Shown here piece by piece: positions 22,556 through 33,818 of a stretch of 64,000 bases of DNA. The stretch's first letter is position 1. The number at the start of each line of letters is the position of its first letter. The notes beneath the pieces are model-generated. The model ran no database searches and was not told the origin of the DNA. It saw only the letters and a list, made by a program, of their open reading frames with translations. Made by a program: the position numbers and the translations under genes. Source of the stretch: Progne subis subis (lineage: Eukaryota > Chordata > Aves > Passeriformes > Hirundinidae); assembly GCA_022316685.1 (NCBI GenBank), contig JAKJHU010000036.1:6428036-6492035 (forward strand), given 5' to 3'.

Positions 22556-25479
22556 ATGAATATTCTGTGATTTTGTATTCTCATGGCAATTTTTGTCACA
22601 AAATGGATTCATGCCAAGCCATCTTCTGTTCCTGTTAATCTTTGTCAAAAAGGCAGGGCAGCAAATTTTTCATGTCCTGTTGAGTTCACAGAAGTATGTA
22701 AAACTTTTACAGCCCTTCAGGCTTCAAACAGTTTTTGGTGGTATGGATAGTTTGACCCTAGGTAATGTTTATTAATGCAATAACAGTAAAGCACAGAAAG
22801 CACAAGCAAGATGACAAAATATGATTTTTTTTTTTGCTGTCATTTGTAGCAGGAACAGTTGAAAGTACAGAACTGGACATTAGTGAATAGTGTAAAAGTG
22901 ACATAGGTTAATATCTAGTTTCACCTATGCAAGCAAATGTAGGGATATATAGCCATACCCCCATATTCATAGCATAGATAGTTGTGTTAAACACTGAAAT
23001 TTTGAAAATAAGTAATAATGTATCAATAGCAACCAAAATTAAAACCCAATAGGTTTTCATTGCAATGAAGTATAGAGTGTAACTGTAAAAAAACTGGCAA
23101 AGACAGTACTTTAAGAAAAATACAAAAAATAATACAAAATACAAAATAGAAAATAATACAAAAATATAATTAATGCATGCATATAAACTTATTCATATCA
23201 TAAATCATTACACTATCCAACTATAATTTCAAACTAGCACATTAATTTTTGTTTTTAGTCTGCTCTTTATAATCTAGTTATGTTCCATATTTGATATATA
23301 GATGACATATTTAGTAATGATTTTGATATAAAATAACTATATTGAATTTACATGTCTTATGACCTGAATGTATTTTTCTTTGAAAATTATGTCCTGTAAG
23401 GAGAAAGAAAATAACATGGTAATCTACAAAATAGTGGAAATATATGAAACTCTCTTTGTCCATGTAAAGGAATGTCCATATTCTTTTATTTAGAATGACC
23501 AAATTTCACTGTTAAATAGGATAATGTACTGGGTTTTTTTAGCAAGTTGGGGAAACTACACAAGTGAAATGAACCAGAACCTGAATATGGAAAAATCTGT
23601 TGAATTCTATAGATATTTAGCAGCCAAATTATTTTAAGAGATATAGCAGCTAATTCTTTTAGAAATAAAAATGCCTCTAAGACTCATCTGAATACTTCAT
23701 CTTTTCCTGTACCTTTATCCCTTCTTCAGTGTCTTTGAGTTTGGCAGCAATTAAAAGTTAAAATAGTTTAAAAAGTGAAATTAGTTAAAAAATATTAAAA
23801 AGTTAAATGGCAGCACAAACAATAACCAGAAAAGGGAATTTTCCCTTTATCAGTAATTTTCTCATGTCATGTCTGATCAGCTGATGAACTAGAGAGGTTC
23901 TAACCAGCTGATCAAACACACTATATTGATTAGAACTTCTCCCAAATACTAAGTTATTAATACTTAATCACTTTTCCATCTTCTTAATTTCTCCTCGAAT
24001 ATTAGATATTAGATATTTTGATATTAGATTTTACTGAATATATAGAAAATTATGTAAAAGACTTTTTAGATCTCGAATTTTGCAAACTAAATAATGAAAA
24101 TCAGCTGAAGTCACGAGACTAACCATAAGCCATTAACAGAGCAGCTTTACAAAAAAACTAGTTCGTATTCCCTCTCAAGTAAAATGTGGTACTAAATCAA
24201 TGAATTATTATCATTGCCCATAAGATCAAGAGGTAACTTCTTTCCTGAAATACATGGAATACTCTTTTTATATAAAGTAGTGTATTTTGGACAGAGATAA
24301 ACTTGGTGAAGCATTTTGTAGAGCTTTTCTTTTGGAAAAAAATAGGTTTTTTATTTAAAATAGAAAAAAAAATCTCTTTGTACTTTAATAAACAACTTTC
24401 TAGGGGGTATTAGATATATTTGATATAATATTTCATATATTTAATATAGTATCACATTATAGGTCTACTTATGACTTTTTATTAGAATTGAATCATTACT
24501 TAAGTGAAAAACCCAGTAATGTTAATACATCTGATGTGTCACATAAAAATTCTGGGAAAGAGCTGAAAAGCTTTTTAAGCCCCTGAGGAGAGAGGATGTT
24601 GACACAGGCAAATAAACTACAAAGACTGTATTCACTATATATTAGAGAGTGTTCTCAACATTTTCCATAGACATAATATTATCTATTTCTTCCAGCTAGT
24701 TGTGTCACTGTCTCATATAAAATATTGTATAGAAAATGCAATATAAAATCTTAATTTATTAGAGTTATATGTGAAAGGGGTTTATGTACAGAATACATAT
24801 TTGCATAATAGATAAATTATCAAGTAGAAAGCATTTTCACCTGGGTGAAAATGGGTTTTAATTAGCTAAAATTTGCAAAGCAGATGGAGATGCTAAGGTT
24901 AGATCTATCAACAGTCTATTGTTTTAGATTTCTTTAAGGCTGAACACATTTATTCTTATACATAAGGTATTACATATTTTATGTTAGTATATAATATTTT
25001 AAAAATAAACACATAAAATTGAAACTATCAGTGTCTCAGATAGATGACAATGAATTACACAACCCACTTGTTAAAGCTGGGTGGATTAAATGAATCAGAA
25101 TATCTACCATAGATTTTAGCACTCAATCTGTAGATGTTACTCATCTTTCAACTTTTGCTTCATTGAATCTCTTGCAAATCTGTATTTGCAACCTGTTGAT
25201 ATTCTTAACTTCTTGCCTAGCATTTCCACACTAAATTCTAAGGACTAACACAAACCTCATTTGTAAAAGTGGGAGATATGTATTTTCTGGGATTTGTGAA
25301 GCACATTCAGCAAAAGGGATCTGACCTCAGAGCTCACTGTAAAAAAAAAGTCCTCTCTTACAGCCTGCTCAAATTTCCTCTTTGCTGTGTAATCTGAGCC
25401 TTTAGGAAGGAAAGGAAACAGACTGTGTCAGGTGATGAAAAGAACTGAGAAAACACTTCTGTGTCAACTTGAAAGGCAT

Positions 25480-26163
25480 TGATGCCAAGATTTTGGCACA
25501 TCTTCATTGAAGACCAAAAGCTGGGTAGTTGTAAAAGTAGAAGTCCTTTATTACATTGCTAAAATCAGCCTCATAAAGATAAAGTTGCTGCAGTCCGTGG
25601 CAGTATGCAGAAAGATTTCTAGTGTAAAGTCCCTAAGTCCCAAGCATAAGCAGCAGTAACAACAGTGGCATCTGTGACTGGTGTTTTGTATGTGTGCTAG
25701 CATTCTCAAAGCAGCACATTTTATTCTATTTTTAACCAATCAGGTATATAAACGAATTTTCTACACTCTTGCTGGACCAGTCCTAACTTAAGATTGATGT
25801 ACAAAAGTAATTGTAATTTCTTACACAAATTCTACATATATAACTCTATCTTGTTCTATCTAGAAATGCTAGCAAGGCTACATTATTTTTGTTACATCTC
25901 GAGCTTAGTTAACTTTGCAAAAGCAATGCTACTTGAGTTTTAAACTAGGCTTTAGGGTTTCTCTTAGTAACTTATAGAGGCTTTTATTTGTTTAAGGCAC
26001 TTAAAAGATTCTCTACTTATTTAAAACTAAACTTGCATTTCTACCTTATGTCTGTATGGATTTATGTATTTCAGTTTCTCTGAAGGTTTTAATTCAGCCC
26101 TTACCTCTTTGAGCAACTCTGGGCCCACGTGGATGAGGCCCAGAGGGATTTTGCATCCCAACA
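25480..26163 (-). mobile_element. Solo LTR, antisense, 6-bp target duplication AGGCAT
   Basis: 684 bp. The plus strand starts TGATGCC and ends CCCAACA, giving TGTTGGG...GGCATCA on the minus strand. The hexamer AGGCAT is repeated exactly at 25474-25479 and 26164-26169. On the minus strand a TATA-like box (TTTATATACC, around 25745-25754) precedes a polyadenylation signal AATAAAGGACTT (25541-25552). No gag or pol remains, so it is a solo LTR. The 6-bp duplication suggests a class II element. It does not obviously align with the family at 8206, 9271 and 28574. Confidence 0.85.
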
Positions 26164-27977
26164 AGGCATCTTCTAAATTTTTTCTTTTGTCTTCCTTTTA
26201 ATTGAGTAGATGTAAGTGAAAACAGGGTTTTTTTCAAGTTAGACCTTTGTTCGTCTTTGAGATTTATTCAAATGATCCCTGTGTCATGAGCTTTTTGTGG
26301 AAAGGCCTACACGTCTGTTTACTTGTTTCTATTTTTGCTGGTTTGATCAAACTCTGGTTAATTACTGGAGGCTTCAAGACACTATTGTGATACAAATATC
26401 AAGAAAAAAATTCCTCAGAATTGTGAACTTGTTCTATCAGACTGGATGACTGTAAGATCTCAGATAATATAAAGAGGCAAAATGTTGATTGTGTGACTAC
26501 TGCTTAAGAACTGAAGTATTACCATGGAAGACAATTATAGTTGGTGCCATATTCATAAACTGGAAGAACAGAGGCATTTCATGCTCACTTATGCAAGGAG
26601 TGGCTGCCTCATTCTGTTTTAACCTGTCTAGGATCAGGTTGATTTGAAAAGAAGGTTTTGTAATTGTTCCTGTGACACTGAGGATGTTTTTCTCTCAAGG
26701 ACTAGAGAAGTGCGGCTGCTCTCTCAAGATAAGTTGCTGTATGGAACAGAACGATTCTATTTCTATCTCGGATGGTAGAATTTACTTTTAATATGAGATG
26801 AATTGATTCTCTAGAAACTACATCTGTTAAATATATTGTATTCATAATGTCTGTTAATTAAAAAGCATTCCATACACATAAAAATAGAAATGGAAAAGAA
26901 GCTTAATGACTTCTCATTTAGTGAAAAATATAGCTTCATACTTTTTTTCTTTTCCTCTTGCATATTGGAGTACCATTGTCTGTAGTTATCTGCCTATTTT
27001 CTTTTTTTTTTTTTTTTCATTTTTTCCAGACCCCTGGATTCTTAATATAAAATTTTTATTATATTCATTGCACAAATACTTAGACATTCAAACATCTTGT
27101 TTAATTTTTAACTAGCATAGTACAGAAGAAAACTAATGACAACTTTTATTATTTTTTTTCACAGATTTTTATTTGTTTAGTGCAAGATTGGTAAGGGGTT
27201 TTTTTTATCATAGTGGCTTTCATTTTCACAGTGTTAACTTCTAAGCAGGTATAAATGACTCTGATGTTACATGCACAAGTGGGTGATTTCATTGTAAAAG
27301 ATAATTGTTTCAAAAAAGATTCAATCACTTTCTTTGAAAATCGAATATTCAATAATCTCTCATCTTCCTAAATTTCAATTCACTGAAGACTAAAAGCATA
27401 GGCATGTTTTGCTAATTAATACCATATTAATACTCCTAAAGACCCATTTGTTTGTAAAATATTAAACTCACAGCTCTCAAATGAGGTTATTTGCATTACA
27501 CATGACTATTCAATCTGATATTCATATGTAGTCAGACCATAATATACGAGATGGTTTTGTATTAAAAGTGTCTATATTATAAAATAAAAATTAGAAATAG
27601 CTTCACATTACAAGGCAGTTCTTGAAGAAAATATTCTATATTATGCACATTTTGATGCTGTGTGATGAAAAACTCCACAACAAACACAAGATGCAGGGCT
27701 TTCCCTTTTAATAACATTCACTGACATTGTTATGCTTTCCAGAAAAAAGTGTTGCCATATCACATGAGAGAATGCAAATTATGATAGTTTTTGATCATCC
27801 ACAAAGCCAGGGTTTTACTAATTTTGAAGAAATAAAATATGAGTAGTCCAAACAATTGCATTTCCAAAAGATTATTTTGAGATAAAGAATCCAATATACA
27901 TATTTATATTACTTATGTAAAACATCTGCTGCTATTTTGAGAACTCATATTTTAAAGAGCTTTTACGAAGAAGGTCA

Positions 27978-28009
27978 TCATCACTATTTTTTTATGCAAA
28001 TAGTGATGA
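27978..28009. repeat. Inverted repeat: perfect 12-bp stem, 8-base loop
   Basis: Left arm TCATCACTATTT (27978-27989) and right arm AAATAGTGATGA (27998-28009) are perfect reverse complements around 'tttttatgc'-like spacer sequence. No evidence of expression can be read from the sequence. Confidence 0.85.
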
Positions 28010-28208
28010 AACTTGAAAATATCCATTTTTTGTAACATTGGAATAATATGATTGAAGGACTTAAAAGTAGGTAAAACATTTTGAAAGGAGACAATACACA
28101 AAATAAGTCCAGCACCTCCAGCTTATTAGAACTGACAGAGAAATAAACAGTCATTCATTACAAATAATCTAGGAACTTGTTAGAAAAGCTTAGCACATAA
28201 AATGAAAT

Positions 28209-28260
28209 TTTCTACTACTGTAGTAGAAAGAATCTGTAGTATACAGATCTGCTGTATACT
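28209..28260. repeat. Two adjacent perfect inverted repeats
   Basis: First: TTTCTACTAC (28209-28218), one central base, GTAGTAGAAA (28220-28229). Second: AGTATACAG (28238-28246), five-base loop, CTGTATACT (28252-28260). Both can extrude as hairpins. Eight bases separate them. Confidence 0.85.
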
Positions 28261-28573
28261 GCCAATAGCAATTGCTTTTATCTAACGTACTCCCAACCTA
28301 AGTTCTAGCTGTTTCAGAAAAATTCTAAATTCTTATATTTCTTAACCAATGTGGGGAATATTGCATGTGAAATTAATATTCATGTACATTTGTATTATCT
28401 GGTGTGAATATAGTGTTCAGAAATTTTCAGTATTTCTGATAAATAAGCACAGATCAATGTGTCACTTAATTGTTAATTTGATGCTAATGTATGGCAAGAT
28501 GACATTAAAGAACAAGGGCAATATAATGATGTTTCTACATGAATAGAAAGAGATAGAGTCACATATTGGGTGG

Positions 28574-28977
28574 TGTGGTGGTTCTTTAGAGAGACCCAGA
28601 CGACCGCCAATGGCAAAAGGCGCAGAGCTTGCTCTCTGTCAGGGGGGATATCACAGCTTTATTCTTAGGGGTCCTGCCCACACCGGCCTGAGCTCAGTAC
28701 TTAGCTCCTTCCCCATCCCTGTCCAGTCCCAGAGAGACTGAGCCCCTGGCTTTCGCGGGGCTGTTTCCCAGGGGGGGACGGGCCTAGAGTCAGGAACAAG
28801 CCACTGCCCAATCAGGTGGGAGTGGAACAGAGTTGGGTTACATTCCAGTGTGGGGGATGGGTGCAGCCGAGCAGGCACAAACCACGTGATACAGTTTCCA
28901 AGGGGATACAATAGAAAGCATTACAAACCCCGATATAAAATGGAACACAACATAAACCCAATTAACACACTGTAACA
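28574..28977 (-). mobile_element. Solo LTR of the ERV-K-like family, antisense, duplication GGGTGG
   Basis: 404 bp starting TGTGGTGGTTC and ending CTGTAACA on the plus strand. The hexamer GGGTGG is exactly duplicated at 28568-28573 and 28978-28983. It shares 'gacgaccgccaatggcaaaa', 'acagctttatt' (TTTATT 28658-28663, AATAAA on the minus strand), 'gggttacattccagtgtggg' and 'cataaacccaatta' with the LTRs at 8206 and 9271, so it is a subfamily of the same ERV. It is longer by extra GC-rich sequence around 28675-28730. CpGs are retained in the 'ctttcgcgggg' area, which suggests a fairly recent insertion. Confidence 0.9.
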
Positions 28978-29046
28978 GGGTGGAGTAGTGGGTTTTTTGA
29001 GCGGACTGTTTTTTCCACTTGTTTTTGTTGGGGTTTAGTGGTTTGG

Positions 29047-29691
29047 TGTCGGGGAGCTTCCCCAACATTCAGGTGGTTTCAGGGTCTTTTTCCCCCCTGC
29101 ACAGCTCCGAGCCAAGCCGAAGGAAGAGACGAAGTCTTCAGGTTTAGTTTTTTCAAGGTTGCATTTTTCGTTTATTGTTTCTTATCTTACAAATTTCTCA
29201 CAGTCCAACATGATGTTTGTAGCTGCATGGACTTCTCACGTCTCCCCCCGAGCTGGGCAGTCCTTATTCTTTTATACTAATTACTACGTGTTTGTTATTT
29301 ACTATTTCTTACTAATGTCTATCGCTATTACTAAAAAGGTCATCTATACACTGACCCAATCCTCACTAACTACTTTGTGCCAACGTCATAGCAGAAATGG
29401 AGTGAGGGAAGGAGAAGGAAGAAGAATGAGACAACGCCCCAGATTCTCCATTCTGTCCCCATTCACTCCAATGCTATGAACCTAAAATTACTATTTTTTC
29501 ACTCTATGATAAACTGAACTACTATTTTTCACACTCCCGTGGCCTGCAAACCCTCTCTCAGTTTAGGAAGTTTTTCCCATGGACTGAGATCAAAGCCAAT
29601 GTCTCTCTGAGCTCTGGGCTGGGGTCTCAGAGCCCCCTGCCCAGGTCCCTGACCCTCCAGGGCAACCAAAGGAATGCCCTGGACTCCAACA
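29047..29691 (-). mobile_element. Solo LTR, antisense, 6-bp target duplication GTTTGG
   Basis: 645 bp from TGTCGGGG to TCCAACA on the plus strand (TGTTGGAGTCC...CCCCGACA on the minus). GTTTGG is exactly repeated at 29041-29046 and 29692-29697. The minus strand carries a TATA box (TATAAAA, 29270-29276) and AATAAA (29171-29176) about 95 bases downstream, in the correct order. No internal viral sequence. The family differs from the neighbouring 28574 LTR. An open frame of 106 codons on the opposite strand (29159-29479) is incidental. Confidence 0.88.
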
Positions 29692-30904
29692 GTTTGGTTT
29701 GGTTTGAAAAGAATTTACCCTATATTCTAAAAGATATAAACCAGAAAACAGTATTAATAGTAGTATTAGTTGTAGAAATACGAAAATAATAATAAAAATA
29801 ATACCAACAAAAGTAACAATAATAGTACTGTAACTCTTGGGGGGACTTTATTTTGCAAGAACAATTACATTTGTGTCAACTTTTCCATACAACCAAACGA
29901 TACCAATAACTTTGCCTAATCAGTATTAATCATGATTACAGAATTTACTTCAGGTTGTTGAAAGTAATTATAAAAGTGCACAAAATATTGTACTAATTTT
30001 TATTGCAAATGTATTCATACTCATAAAATAATTTATCCAGTAAAGTCGTTTGCTAAAACTATGGAACATACACTGTAATCATGGCAACATAATAAATACC
30101 TGATTAAGGTGTCATTATGAGCAAAGAACTTTTGATGAAAGTAAAGTGTACTCTGAAATTATAGTTGGTTGTGTTTTATTTTCATTCTACCTACTAAAGG
30201 TATAAGATTTCCATCCCTTTTATAAGTTATACTCATTCTGTACTGATGTAAAATATGAAACAATATTATCAGAAGAGATTGCCTACTATAGAAACCAGTG
30301 TCCATTTAAGCACAAAATCTGCAATATTTAAGTATCTTCAAATAGTGGGATTTTTTGCATTTTTCAGTTCTTAATGTTCCATATACAAATATAAAATTTT
30401 TAATGAGGTCTGTGGCCTACTTGAGATTATCTGTACTCATAAATGAGATAAAGATCTTATTCAAATATTTTATTTCTGGAAGATGAGACCTCTTTGTGCG
30501 TGTTCAGTATTCCTAGATTGATTCAAAACAAATTAAGGTTTATGGGGAAAAGGGTTCTATTCAAAATGAATACAAATACAAAAGCATTTCTTGTCTGACA
30601 CAATATTGGCCAGTTTCAAATTTGAGTTGAGTTTTAACCTTTCTTATTTTCTCCATGCATATATGAGCCACATCTCTGTAATATTCTTTCTTCCTTCATT
30701 GTTTTCATATCCTTGCTAATTCTTATGTTACAATAAACCTGTTCATGCAGCAAAAATATTATCTATCTAAATTCTTAGAGGCAGGTAAATATAATGGTTT
30801 TAATTTAATAAACCTGGGCAGAAACACCAATTAATGTAGGGGGTTTAGAATTAATTTTTGTGGGAGGGAGAGATTAGGAGAGAAACAAACAAAGCAGGCT
30901 TAAG

Positions 30905-30906
<2 letters not shown>

Positions 30907-30947
<41 letters not shown>
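30907..30947 (+). repeat. 41-base poly(A) run
   Basis: Uninterrupted A run followed by 'gttttattaac'. The upstream 100 bases are not recognisable as a retrocopy, and no flanking duplication was seen. Confidence 0.9.
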
Positions 30948-30951
<4 letters not shown>

Positions 30952-33788
30952 TATTAACATATATTAAAAGACTGAGAAAAAAAAAAAAGTTGAGAAACAA
31001 GAAAAACTTAAACTAAAACAGAATGATACCTTAAAACATGCTTCTTTTTCTTTCCTCTTACAAACTATTAACTTTCTTATTGAACAACATAGAAAGACAC
31101 AACTTAGGATTTTCAGCCAGTTTCACTACTTAGACATAACCACTCATTACTTTAGGAGAAGGGTTTTTCTAAGATCACTTATGAAGACGTTTGCCACAAG
31201 ACAAAATAGTCCAGTGCTCCCAGTGTCACACATCTGCTGCCACCCAGAGTTTTCACAGACTGTGATGTTCTATCAGCAAAGCTTCTCAGTGTATCTGGGG
31301 TACTATTTATGAATACTTCTTCTAGTCTAAAATCATCTTCGCCTCAAAGGCTGAGACCTCTTTTTAACCCAAGAGTGGGAGCTTCAAATTTCCTAAATAC
31401 ATCTTAATTATATCAGTCCTTAATTTTGATTAGAATAGCATTCTACCCAAATAATACTAAGATGCTGCAAAGAACAGTTCATTTCTTCATAATTTACTTT
31501 AGAAAAGTCCAGTTAAAAATGTCCACTTCTTCAATCCTATTCCAATATTATTAGTTCTTTCATTTCTAATCAAACTGACTTCATGTAGTGTCTATTTCTA
31601 TGTACCTTCTGGTTTTATTTCTTCTTTCTCTCAAGGAAGAATTGTGCTTTAAAAGTTCCATGTTGCTAGAAAAAAGGTTAAATCTGTTGGGGCTTGCAAA
31701 AACTATGCGAGGCTGCAGGAGCTGAAGAAAATACAAAGCTGTGCTGATGGAAGAAGCTGGTAGATGTCCTTTCTGGCTTTGATTTGTACCCAGACTAAAA
31801 ATAATAAATAATGGTTTAATAAACACCCTAAAAATATTTGCTTGTGGTACAGTAAATAATTATGTGTATCAAACACTTCTGTATCATGCTTCTAAGAAGA
31901 AGCAGAAAAAATGAGACTTTTTAAATGCCAAAGCACTATTGTTCTCCAAAATTCTTCATTATTATCAGTTTTTCTTTAAAATCAGCATGGATATTAGAAA
32001 AGTTCAAAGAAATTTTCTTTTGAAAGAGTAAGATTCTAGTAATTTTCTGAAGATGCCAGTCATCTGCCACACAAAGACATTGAAATAAAAGAGAATCTTC
32101 ATGAGAAAGGTGTCCTAGATAGAAAATAAGGCTATTTCTTGCAAATAAGAGTATGTGGGTTTTGACAAAAAAATCTTTAATGTCTCTTCAACACAATTCT
32201 TGGTTTTCTGTTGGAAATTAGGACAAGAACTGTATCAAGTAGCTTTCTACTGTTTACTCTTACTCAAGTGCCTTTTCTTTGTTTGTCTGCCTTTTCTTGT
32301 TCAAACTAAATCCAGGTGATGAAAAACAAGCTAGAAGAAAGCAATTTCAGTTCTAATGACTTTTATGTTAACTCCACTGCTGTAATTGTTGGTATTAAGA
32401 CAGATGAATACACATTTTATATGTGAATCTCAGAGGTTTCATACTGTAAATGTACTCAAGTAAGTCTATAAATTTGACCAGATTCTTAGGATGCAATGAT
32501 TGATTTTGTAAATTAAGATTTTAAGATAGTGTGAATGTTGTAGCAGGAGGTTTAACTAGGTTTGCCTTCTTAATTACAAAAGGCTACCCATTCGCTTCAA
32601 GAATTTTTTAGTAATTCCCAAGGTAGTTCAAATAGCTCTCTGATCTAAGAAATCGATGTGGAGTTTAATAGAGACAACACCAATTGACTGAGGTATTAGA
32701 TTCCTTAGTAGTTAGAAGACCAAGGCTTTTAGTTATAAGGCTTATTTTTAATCTAGTGTGACTTGTGTCCATATAATCTAACTGCAGTACATGAAGCATT
32801 ATACTCACAGGACATTTGTGATTTACCAGCCAAAGCAATTTCCAAGCAACAACTATCTGAAAAACATAAAAAGAAAAAAGTCAAACTCTTTATATTATAT
32901 TGTTGTTTTTAAGGTCATGCCCTATTCTCCACCATCATAAAATAATGCTAAAAAAATTCCTCTTGCAACACCATATTCAGCATGAAAATATAACTATCAT
33001 CACGTTAGTGTACATACACAAGAGTACAGAACGGTTCATAATTACTCTTTCAAGTTAAATTCCTCTCAACTCCATCAAAGCACTCAGACTCCCACAGTTT
33101 GTTGGGGGGAAAAGTGGAGCTTTCTGGTTTTCATCTACCTCTATTTGGTTCTTTCCTCTGAGAATAAATAAAATAGATTTTTTTAAAAAATCAAAAATAC
33201 ACACTCACATACAATTCTGCCACAAATTAATTGGTATATAAGAAACAGTAGGGTCAGCCTTCTGTGTAAATGAAGAAAATTAGTATGTATCTATACCTGG
33301 GGACCAAATAAAGCTTGCAAGCGTGTGAAAAATGCTTAAGTGACAGAGTCCCATTTCAGGGGAAAATTGCATTACTGCATAGTTGGGATTCTATTTTTCC
33401 TCCACTCAGTAATTCTCTGTAGCAGTTCATCTTAATTCTGGATAGGAAAGGTGAGAAAGCCAGGAAAACCAGTCTGGAGCCCATAGCTTTTCCTGACTTG
33501 ACCACCTGAACTTAAAACTAGGATGACAAAAAGAGTAAAAATGTCTCCCATTACGCAAAAAACCCCAAAGGGATTATTTTCAAATAATTCTGTCATGAAA
33601 ATCTTTTGACACCTACAATTAAATACCCTTGGTTTCTGAAATCCAAAACTGCAGGTTTTCCTACAGTAGCAGTGAACATTAATTTGTCAGCAGTCTTCTT
33701 TTTCAAAATTTTTTACTACATTGGCCACTAAATATCCAAGGATTACCTAACGTACACTAATACAAAATAAGAAATGGACTTTTAGCTC

Positions 33789-33818
33789 TGTGTGTGTGTA
33801 TATATATATGCACACACA
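33789..33818. repeat. TG/TA/CA compound microsatellite
   Basis: Five TG units, five TA units, then CACACACA. Alternating purine-pyrimidine throughout. Confidence 0.85.

Larger units (their letters stand above)
14528..25473. other. Eleven kilobases of unique AT-rich DNA without genes
   Basis: No coding region, RNA gene or named transposon recognised. Contents that can be stated: a polypyrimidine tract 17704-17784, TA-rich microsatellites 18400-18450, 18971-18988 and 19189-19208, a (CAAA)n array at 21961-21985, a 45-base T run at 22089-22133, an 18-bp perfect palindrome at 22538-22555, and short repeats (ATTAGAT) near 24001-24030. The largest frames (116, 125 and 109 codons) have no recognisable similarity. 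Confidence 0.5.
26170..28567. other. Unique AT-rich DNA with several inverted repeats
   Basis: No gene or transposon recognised. T runs at 27003-27017. Strong short hairpin-forming sequences lie at 27978-28009 and 28209-28260 and are listed separately. Confidence 0.5.

Noticed and set aside
29038..29479. 80- and 106-codon plus-strand frames
   Set aside because: They read the antisense LTR at 29047-29691 backwards.
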